Source: an uncultured Clostridia bacterium
Lineage (GTDB): Bacteria; Bacillota; Clostridia; Lachnospirales; Bianqueaceae
DNA: 5,382 nucleotides
Direction: 5' to 3'
Assembly (NCBI GenBank): GCA_947570515.1
Contig: CANOUM010000127.1
Coordinates: 1 to 5,382, forward strand
This document shows positions 1 through 4,368 of the stretch, one piece after another. Both the position numbers and the translations under genes were made by a program. The number at the start of each line of letters is the position of its first letter. The stretch's first letter is position 1. The notes below the pieces were generated by a model that worked only from the letters and a program-made list of their open reading frames with translations, made no database searches and was not told where the DNA came from.

Positions 1-16
1 GCTTTGTCCAGTTTTG

Positions 17-22
17 TATAAT
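17..22 (+). promoter_or_regulatory. Probable -10 element of the murC promoter
   Basis: The hexamer TATAAT is a perfect sigma-A -10 consensus. With 17-bp spacing the matching -35 would fall just before base 1, outside the window, so only half of the promoter can be seen. Transcription would start near base 29-30, immediately before the stem-loop at 32-55 and about 70 nt upstream of the murC start. The promoter is inferred from consensus and position only. Confidence 0.55.
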
Positions 23-31
23 AAAAAAGGA

Positions 32-55
32 AGCTGTATCAGCTTAGATACAGCT
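32..55 (+). other. Stem-loop at the predicted 5' end of the murC mRNA
   Basis: AGCTGTATC (32-40) and GATACAGCT (47-55) form a perfect 9-bp stem with a 6-nt loop. No T-run follows on the plus strand, so it is not a terminator for a gene lying upstream. It would start only 2-3 nt after the predicted transcription start, where terminal hairpins commonly protect mRNA from 5'-end-dependent decay; that role is inferred. Read on the minus strand, the stem is followed by a short T-run (complement of the A-run at 23-28), so weak termination of antisense transcription is also possible. Confidence 0.5.
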
Positions 56-88
56 CAGCGATATCAACTACTTAATTCAATTCATTAT

Positions 89-93
89 GGAGG
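89..93 (+). promoter_or_regulatory. Ribosome binding site that fixes the murC start
   Basis: GGAGG lies 5 nt before the ATG at 99. An in-frame ATG at 87 overlaps this Shine-Dalgarno sequence and has no site of its own, so the ATG at 99 is chosen. Confidence 0.85.
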
Positions 94-98
94 AAAAC

Positions 99-1454
99 AT
101 GAAAAAAATTCATTTTATTGGCATCGGCGGCATCAGCATGAGCGCCATTGCTCTCATCATGAACAGCAAGGGCTACCATGTATCCGGTTCCGACTGCAAT
201 CCATCCAAAATCACAGAACATCTAATCGAAGCTGGTGTGCACGTTACAATCGGCCAAAAAGCCGAAAACATCACGCCGGATATGGATATTATCGTTTATA
301 CGGCCGCCGTTCACGAAAATAACCCCGAGCTCATAGCCGCTCGCGCCACGCAGGCCCGCGTCATTACCCGCGCTATGATGCTCGGTGAACTATTAGACGA
401 ATTTCCCGTTCCTGTCGGTGTTGCAGGAACCCATGGCAAAACCAGTACCAGCAGCATGCTTGCCTACATCTATCTGGCCGCCAATCTCGATCCAACCATT
501 GCCATCGGCGGCATCCTGCAAAACCTAAACGCCAATTATCGTATCGGCCGCGGTAAACACATGCTCATCGAAGCCTGTGAATACACCGATAGTTTTTTAC
601 ATTTTCACCCACTATACAACATCATCACCAATATCGAAGAAGACCATCTCGATTATTTTCGGGACCTCGCACATATTCAGGATTCCTTTCACCGGTATGT
701 CGCCGGCATGAAACAAGGCGGTGCTCTCATCACCTCGCCTCAGTGCGCCAAATTGTTTGAGGATCTTCCCGTGCGTATTTTGACCGTTTCTCTCGATGCC
801 CCTGCTGACATCACTTGCCAAAACGTCACGCCGCTTCCCGATACACTTGGCTCCTCGTTTGACTTAATTTACCAAGGCGCAAATCTAGGACGTCTGGTTC
901 TGCATGTTCCCGGGCGTCATCTCATCTACGATGCACTATGCGCCGCAGGCGCAGCACTGGCCGAGGGACTTCCCTTCTCTGCTGTGTACGAGGGATTGAA
1001 GTCCTACCAGAGCACACAGCAGCGTTTCGAATACAAGGGTATGTTCCAGGGGGCTAAAGTAATCGATGATTATGCCCATCATCCATCTGAAATCAAAGCT
1101 ACCCTACTAACTGCCCAAGAAGTCCCGCACCAGGAACTGTACGTTGTTTTTCAGCCGCACACCTATAGCCGAACCATTGCTTTCTTCGATGATTTTGTCC
1201 AGGCTCTTTCTTTGGCTGATCATGTCATCTTAGCTGATATTTACAGTGCTTCCCGTGAGGTTGATACCGGAGAAGTCAGTTCCGCTATGCTCGCCGAGGC
1301 AATCGCAAAAAACGGCACAGATGTCCATTATTTTCCATCGTTCGATGAAATTGAAAAATTTCTTCAAAAAAACATTTCCACCAATGACCTGTTGATAACT
1401 ATGGGGGCCGGAAAAGCCGTAAATATCGCAAATCATCTCGCTAGTCAACAGTAA
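99..1454 (+). CDS. murC: UDP-N-acetylmuramate--L-alanine ligase (MurC)
   Basis: Cytoplasmic Mur ligase that uses ATP to join L-alanine to UDP-N-acetylmuramic acid, the first step of peptide-stem assembly in peptidoglycan synthesis. The product is 451 aa, a normal family length. The N-terminal Rossmann-like UDP-binding domain opens with GIGGISMSAIA (residues 8-18). The central ATPase domain has the P-loop GTHGKTST (110-117), the acidic motif IEACEYTDSF (157-166) and NIEEDHLD (178-185). The C-terminal domain has DDYAHHPSEI (323-332) and FQPHTYSRT (351-359). IEACEYTDSF replaces the EADESDGSF form of E. coli and is typical of clostridial MurC. Starting at 99 gives MKKIHFIGIGG, the usual family N-terminus, behind a strong ribosome binding site. 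No convincing terminator follows; the stop codon is the first three bases of a DnaA-like box. Neither neighbour is a cell-wall gene, so murC appears to stand alone here. The assignment is secure. Confidence 0.97.
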   Translation: MKKIHFIGIGGISMSAIALIMNSKGYHVSGSDCNPSKITEHLIEAGVHVTIGQKAENITPDMDIIVYTAAVHENNPELIAARATQARVITRAMMLGELLDEFPVPVGVAGTHGKTSTSSMLAYIYLAANLDPTIAIGGILQNLNANYRIGRGKHMLIEACEYTDSFLHFHPLYNIITNIEEDHLDYFRDLAHIQDSFHRYVAGMKQGGALITSPQCAKLFEDLPVRILTVSLDAPADITCQNVTPLPDTLGSSFDLIYQGANLGRLVLHVPGRHLIYDALCAAGAALAEGLPFSAVYEGLKSYQSTQQRFEYKGMFQGAKVIDDYAHHPSEIKATLLTAQEVPHQELYVVFQPHTYSRTIAFFDDFVQALSLADHVILADIYSASREVDTGEVSSAMLAEAIAKNGTDVHYFPSFDEIEKFLQKNISTNDLLITMGAGKAVNIANHLASQQ

Positions 1455-1469
1455 TCCACATTATCCACA
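1452..1469 (+). promoter_or_regulatory. Abutting tandem pair of DnaA boxes on the murC stop codon
   Basis: TAATCCACA and TTATCCACA lie head-to-tail with no spacer. The first three bases of the left box are the TAA stop codon of murC, so this end of the cluster starts inside the gene. Confidence 0.75.
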
Positions 1470-1498
1470 CCTGTTCGCTCCAAACAACCGTTCAGGTA

Positions 1499-1531
1499 TT
1501 TGTGGATAACTTTCTTAGTTTTGTGGATAAC
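1499..1531 (-). repeat. Pair of 12-bp direct repeats holding two perfect DnaA boxes
   Basis: TTTGTGGATAAC occurs at 1499-1510 and again at 1520-1531. Each copy contains a perfect minus-strand TTATCCACA. The copies are offset by 21 bp, close to two helical turns, so both boxes would face the same side of the DNA, which favours cooperative DnaA binding. The identity extends beyond the 9-bp box on both sides. Confidence 0.8.
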
Positions 1532-1532
1532 C

Positions 1533-1584
1533 TTTTTTTCAAAATTTACTTTAAATAAAGGCTTTCAAGTTTCAAAATAAAAAA
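1533..1584. other. AT-rich segment inside the DnaA-box cluster
   Basis: 44 of 52 bases are A or T, and 1533-1559 has 25 of 27. It lies between the box pair at 1499-1531 and the palindromic pair at 1591-1620. DNA-unwinding elements of origins have this kind of composition and placement, but so do many intergenic spacers. I see no clear run of DnaA-trio repeats, so a melting function is only a possibility. Confidence 0.4.
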
Positions 1585-1590
1585 CGCTAT

Positions 1591-1620
1591 GAAGTTATCC
1601 ACAGCATTGTGAATAACTTC
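1591..1620. repeat. 30-bp imperfect palindrome carrying two inverted DnaA boxes
   Basis: Arms GAAGTTATCCACA (1591-1603) and TGTGAATAACTTC (1608-1620) are inverted copies with one mismatch in 13 around a 4-bp centre, GCAT. Each arm holds a DnaA box, at 1595-1603 and 1608-1616. The symmetry extends four bases beyond the boxes, which suggests a selected two-site operator. No T-run follows on the plus strand, so an intrinsic terminator for murC is unlikely. Confidence 0.75.
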
Positions 1621-1648
1621 TACCATTCCCCAGTGGATGATCCCCCTC

Positions 1649-1677
1649 TTCACAATCCATAACCGATAGTGTATAAT
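1649..1677 (+). promoter_or_regulatory. Sigma-A promoter of the DnaD-like/helicase-loader operon
   Basis: The -35 is TTCACA (1649-1654, one mismatch to TTGACA) and the -10 is a perfect TATAAT (1672-1677), with the ideal 17-bp spacer. Transcription should start near 1684, giving a leader of about 75 nt. The nearest good DnaA box ends 32 bp upstream of the -35, and a degenerate copy (AGTGGATGA, 1632-1640) ends 8 bp upstream. DnaA bound across the cluster could therefore influence RNA polymerase. Confidence 0.85.
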
Positions 1678-1690
1678 ATGTAGCAACTGA

Positions 1691-1720
1691 GCAGATTCGG
1701 CAATATTTTGTCGAATCTGT
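1691..1720 (+). other. Stem-loop in the leader of the replication-initiation operon
   Basis: CAGATTCGGCA (1692-1702) pairs with TGTCGAATCTG (1709-1719) as an 11-bp stem with one G-U pair and a 6-nt loop; G1691 and T1720 can add a terminal G-U pair. It begins about 7 nt after the predicted transcription start. The sequence after it (CCCTTTACTC) is too poor in T for an efficient intrinsic terminator. It may be an mRNA-stabilising 5' hairpin or, less likely, a weak attenuator. Confidence 0.55.
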
Positions 1721-1741
1721 CCCTTTACTCACACTATAAAA

Positions 1742-1752
1742 AGAAAGTTGGA
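1742..1752 (+). promoter_or_regulatory. Weak ribosome binding site of the DnaD-like gene
   Basis: AGAAAGTTGGA resembles the extended anti-16S complement AGAAAGGAGG with a broken core. Its spacing fits the ATG at 1760 and is too short for the in-frame TTG at 1748. The poor core suggests modest translation. Confidence 0.45.
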
Positions 1753-1759
1753 TATTCAT

Positions 1760-2812
1760 ATGCCTGCTCTGTTATTCCAAAAACGAGAAGCCGATTTTGC
1801 CACTCCCATTTCCGATGATTTTATTTTGCATCACATGCCTTCTGCCAACGGAAATTATGTCAAGGTTTATCTGTATGTTTTTCATCATTTTTATAAAGGA
1901 CAAACCAACGATCTAGCTTTTTCCACGAAAGAAGTGGCAGCCTCGCTCGGTATGCTCGAATCTGATGTCCTTCAGGCCTTGCAGTATTGGCATACCCAAA
2001 AGGTTGTAACACTGACTGAAAATGGCGAACAGCTCTGGATTTCCTTTCCCCCTTTCGGCGCCTTACCGCCGTCCGGGTCCGACCCCACTGGTACCGATCG
2101 TCCCAAGGTGGTTCGTGTAGAACATAAGCCGACCTATTCCCCGGAAGAGATCAATATTTATGAGCAGAATCCTTTGATTAAGGATTTGTTTTCCAGTGCG
2201 TCCCGCCTTCTCGGCGAACAGTTCAGCTTTCCTAATCTTTCTCTCTTATTCAGTTTCTACGACTATTATCGTCTGCCAATTAATGTTATCAAATTTTTAT
2301 TAGAGTATTGCATCCAAAATGGGAACCGAAGCCTGCGCTACATCGAAAAAGTCGCACAGGATTGGTCCGATCATGACATTACAACCCTAGAGGCTGCGCA
2401 TGCTTATGTAAAACGCTTTGATTTGTATCGTCCCATTATGAAATCCTTGGGATTAAGCGAACGCAGACCGACTGAACAGGAAATTGAAATGATGGATCGA
2501 TGGCTCTATCAATATGGTCACAGTCTGGAGCTCATCATAGAAGCAGCAGAACGTACAATACGTAAAACAGGAAAACCAAGCTTCAAATACATGGAAAGTA
2601 TCCTAAAATCCTGGTCTGAAAATCAAATTCGTACTTTAGAGGATGTAAGCCGCAGCGATGAAGCTTTCGCTAAACGTGCTGCAACTAATGCCGCTCCTGT
2701 ACACTCCCCCAAGAGCAGTAACTTCCATACATATATAGGGCGTGATGACTGGGATTTTGAAAGTATAGAAAAACACGCACAACAGCAGCTGTATTCACAG
2801 AAAGGGAATTAA
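1760..2812 (+). CDS. DnaD-domain replication initiation protein (DnaB/DnaD-like)
   Basis: Likely primosomal protein that helps DnaA recruit and load the replicative helicase. The 350-aa product has three parts: an N-terminal, probably winged-helix (DDBH1-type) region at about 15-95; a Pro/Gly-rich linker at about 98-130; and two helical DnaD/DnaB_2 repeats at about 135-217 and 225-298. Each repeat ends in the family motif: YIEKVAQDW (194-202) followed by ITTLEAAHAYV, and YMESILKSW (277-285) followed by IRTLEDV. The tail (300-350) is polar. One N-terminal domain plus two DnaD repeats matches B. subtilis DnaB (DDBH1-DDBH2-DDBH2) better than DnaD, which has a single repeat, though this protein is shorter than Bacillus DnaB. 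The next gene starts 3 nt after the stop and encodes a helicase-loader ATPase, paralleling Bacillus dnaB-dnaI. The ATG at 1760 is preferred because it has better ribosome-site spacing; the TTG at 1748 would add four residues. The family is certain, the exact role inferred. Confidence 0.9.
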   Translation: MPALLFQKREADFATPISDDFILHHMPSANGNYVKVYLYVFHHFYKGQTNDLAFSTKEVAASLGMLESDVLQALQYWHTQKVVTLTENGEQLWISFPPFGALPPSGSDPTGTDRPKVVRVEHKPTYSPEEINIYEQNPLIKDLFSSASRLLGEQFSFPNLSLLFSFYDYYRLPINVIKFLLEYCIQNGNRSLRYIEKVAQDWSDHDITTLEAAHAYVKRFDLYRPIMKSLGLSERRPTEQEIEMMDRWLYQYGHSLELIIEAAERTIRKTGKPSFKYMESILKSWSENQIRTLEDVSRSDEAFAKRAATNAAPVHSPKSSNFHTYIGRDDWDFESIEKHAQQQLYSQKGN

Positions 2813-2815
2813 ACC

Positions 2816-3808
2816 ATGTCCATATCCGAAGTACATATCGCTCAACTTCTTCGAGACTATGAAAGCCTGCGCTCTGCCGCTGAATCGCAGGCTTTACAGC
2901 GCAAGCAGCAACTGTATCGCCATATTCCTCGCATCCAATCTATCGATCAGGAACTGGAAGCCTTTGGCCTGCGTGCCGTTCAAACATATTTGCGCACCGG
3001 TGCAGATAAGACCCGGTTGCTTTCTGAGCTGAAGCAGCAAAATAATCGGCTTCTCGCCGAAAAACATCAACTCATGACCTCAGCCGGCTATCCGGACGAT
3101 TATTTAACTGTGCAGTATCATTGCTCTCTCTGCCATGATACCGGTTATGTAGATGGCAAAAAATGCCGCTGCCTCCGGCAGCGGTTAATTGATTTAGCAT
3201 ATGATCGCTCCAATCTGAAATCTGTACTGCAAAAGGAGAATTTATCTACTTTTTCCTTCACGCGTTTTTCAGCCGATCCCATCTCCGGAGAGCCTTGCTC
3301 TCCTTTAGAAAATATAAAACAGGTTCATGAATTTATCCTGCATTTCATCCAGAATTTCCCTCAAAATTCGCCTGCAAACCTTCTTTTTTATGGTCCTACC
3401 GGAACCGGAAAAACCTTCTTTTGCAATTGTATTGCCAAAGCTCTCTTAGATGCAGGCTTCATCGTCCTCTATATGACAGCCTCCGAACTCTGCAGTGCCT
3501 TCGAAGCATTTCGTTTTCGGGATAAAAGCCGTTCCGGATCTGGAGAATCTAATATTCATGAACTCATTGAAGATTCAGACCTTCTCATCATCGATGATTT
3601 GGGTACAGAATTTACTACCGCTCTCTCCTCCTCCGATATGTTTCAATGTATCAATAAACGGCTTCTACATCAAAAAGCAACGATCATTTCAACAAATCTA
3701 AACTTAAGTCAGATCAGCAAAGTATACACTGACCGTGTGGCCTCCCGCATTTCAGGAAGCTATCGCCTGATTAAGCTCTACGGACCAGATCTGCGCAGAC
3801 AATTTTAA
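2816..3808 (+). CDS. DnaC/DnaI-type AAA+ helicase-loader ATPase
   Basis: Likely ATP-dependent loader that delivers the replicative DnaB/DnaC-type helicase to origin DNA. The 330-aa product has three regions. Residues 1-90 are charged, Gln/Leu-rich and probably helical or coiled-coil. Residues 103-119 form a zinc-binding cluster with C103, C106, C117 and C119 (CxxC-x10-CxC), in the position of the DnaI zinc domain. The rest is an AAA+ core with Walker A GPTGTGKT (193-200), Walker B LLIIDDLG (256-263), sensor-1 STN (292-294) and DRVASRI (306-312), whose arginines are candidates for the arginine finger. An AGAAAGGGA ribosome site at 2799-2807 lies 8 nt before the ATG, inside the end of the upstream gene, so the two are translated from one message. 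IS21 IstB shares the ATPase fold, but no IstA transposase is adjacent and the zinc cluster and DnaD partner point to replication. The gene ends at a strong terminator. Confidence 0.92.
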   Translation: MSISEVHIAQLLRDYESLRSAAESQALQRKQQLYRHIPRIQSIDQELEAFGLRAVQTYLRTGADKTRLLSELKQQNNRLLAEKHQLMTSAGYPDDYLTVQYHCSLCHDTGYVDGKKCRCLRQRLIDLAYDRSNLKSVLQKENLSTFSFTRFSADPISGEPCSPLENIKQVHEFILHFIQNFPQNSPANLLFYGPTGTGKTFFCNCIAKALLDAGFIVLYMTASELCSAFEAFRFRDKSRSGSGESNIHELIEDSDLLIIDDLGTEFTTALSSSDMFQCINKRLLHQKATIISTNLNLSQISKVYTDRVASRISGSYRLIKLYGPDLRRQF

Positions 3809-3841
3809 AAAGAAGGACGCTCAAGCGAGCGTCCTTCTTTT
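3808..3841. terminator. Bidirectional intrinsic terminator between convergent genes
   Basis: AAAAGAAGGACGCTC (3808-3822) and GAGCGTCCTTCTTTT (3827-3841) form a perfect 15-bp stem with a 4-nt loop, AAGC. The A-run on one arm and T-run on the other let it act in both directions, ending the helicase-loader operon on the plus strand and the aminopeptidase/membrane-protein operon on the minus strand. It shares a base with the upstream TAA (3806-3808) and two bases with the minus-strand TAA (3840-3842). Confidence 0.95.
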
Positions 3842-4358
3842 ATTTAACCGTGTTACGCGGAGAATAGGCATGTATCGCATCTAATAAGACTTCATTCGGT
3901 TCAAAAAAGACCCTATACTGCTTGTCTGCCACACTTCCCAAGATCACATACGTGCTTTCTGTGATTTTGCCAGCGCCTGCCTGAATCGTTTTATCATACT
4001 TCTTCTCGTATATTTCCTGTTCATAGCGCTTAATCGATGCGGGAACAATCATCCGGCACTGCCTGCAGTCAAATGTAACCAAATGCTGCCGTGTACTCCG
4101 TCCATAAATTACATCAATATCCAAATTGCCATCCGTATAGATATATTCATACTCCTTAGCCGCTCTGCGCCACAAAATCCAAACCACCAGGGCCATCACA
4201 ACAATCAGAACGGGAGCTATATAAGCGGCCAATTGAAGACTGATAATAAATGGAAGTGAGGTAATGATAAGCGCACAAATCACGATGATGATTCGCATGA
4301 GTCTATCCTGCTGCTTACTTCCTCTTTTTACCATCTGTTCTAGAAATGTTCCTTCCAT
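3840..4358 (-). CDS. Small two-helix membrane protein, DUF6106-like, function unknown
   Basis: The 172-aa product has a short polar N-terminus (MEGTFLEQMVKRGSKQQDR), two adjacent hydrophobic helices at about 23-41 and 44-63 joined by a very short turn, then RR and a soluble domain of about 107 residues. The basic residues on both sides suggest a helical hairpin with both ends in the cytoplasm. The EYEYIYTDGNLDIDVIYGRSTR stretch is split as EYEYIYTDG (69-77) and NLDIDVIYGRSTR (78-90) and resembles my recollection of the DUF6106 family of Clostridia. A CxxC pair (C98, C101) lies in the soluble domain. The ATG at 4358 follows a strong AAGGAGGG site (4363-4370) that overlaps the aminopeptidase stop codon, so the two genes are translationally close and share an operon. 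In-frame codons further upstream, up to 4502, lie antisense-free but within the aminopeptidase gene and are not coding in this frame. No biochemical role can be assigned. Confidence 0.8.
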   Translation of the reverse strand: MEGTFLEQMVKRGSKQQDRLMRIIIVICALIITSLPFIISLQLAAYIAPVLIVVMALVVWILWRRAAKEYEYIYTDGNLDIDVIYGRSTRQHLVTFDCRQCRMIVPASIKRYEQEIYEKKYDKTIQAGAGKITESTYVILGSVADKQYRVFFEPNEVLLDAIHAYSPRNTVK

Positions 4359-4368
4359 TTTGCCCTCC

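Larger units (their letters stand above)
1452..1616. promoter_or_regulatory. DnaA-box cluster between murC and the replication-initiation operon
   Basis: Six 9-mers match the DnaA box TTATCCACA. Plus-strand copies are at 1452-1460 (TAATCCACA, one mismatch), 1461-1469 (perfect) and 1595-1603 (perfect). Minus-strand copies are at 1501-1509 (perfect), 1522-1530 (perfect) and 1608-1616 (TTATTCACA, one mismatch but within the relaxed TTATNCACA consensus). In random sequence, fewer than 0.01 perfect copies would be expected over both strands of this 305-base gap. DnaA is the bacterial initiator protein and also a transcription factor. In Bacillus subtilis, DnaA-box clusters outside oriC exist, including one linked to the dnaB-dnaI operon. 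The downstream genes here are of the same functional class, so DnaA binding is very likely. Whether the site is regulatory, titrating or an origin element cannot be decided from sequence. Confidence 0.85.

Noticed and set aside
87..98. In-frame ATG giving murC four extra N-terminal residues
   Set aside because: These codons are the Shine-Dalgarno sequence itself, and the ATG at 99 gives the standard MurC N-terminus.
14..322. Overlapping open frames at 14-322 (+), 612-821 (-), 1230-1448 (-), 3495-3701 (+), 4264-4533 (+) and 4737-4982 (-)
   Set aside because: Each lies wholly or mostly within a well-supported gene in another frame, has no recognisable family and no supporting ribosome site.
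1461..1509. Large hairpin between TTATCCACA and TGTGGATAA (with CCTG/CAGG inside) as a murC terminator
   Set aside because: The loop is long, the stem is interrupted and the following T-rich stretch is broken. The pairing is better explained by inverted DnaA boxes.
1452..1616. CRISPR-like or mobile-element repeats
   Set aside because: The repeated unit is a 9-12 bp DnaA box in mixed orientation with irregular spacing; there are no uniform spacers and no transposase.
1748..1759. TTG start for the DnaD-like gene
   Set aside because: The possible ribosome site abuts the TTG with no spacer, while the ATG at 1760 has suitable spacing. The choice is not fully certain.
2816..3808. IstB helper ATPase of an IS21-type element
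   Set aside because: There is no IstA gene or terminal inverted repeats, and the zinc cluster plus DnaD-domain neighbour fit a chromosomal helicase loader.
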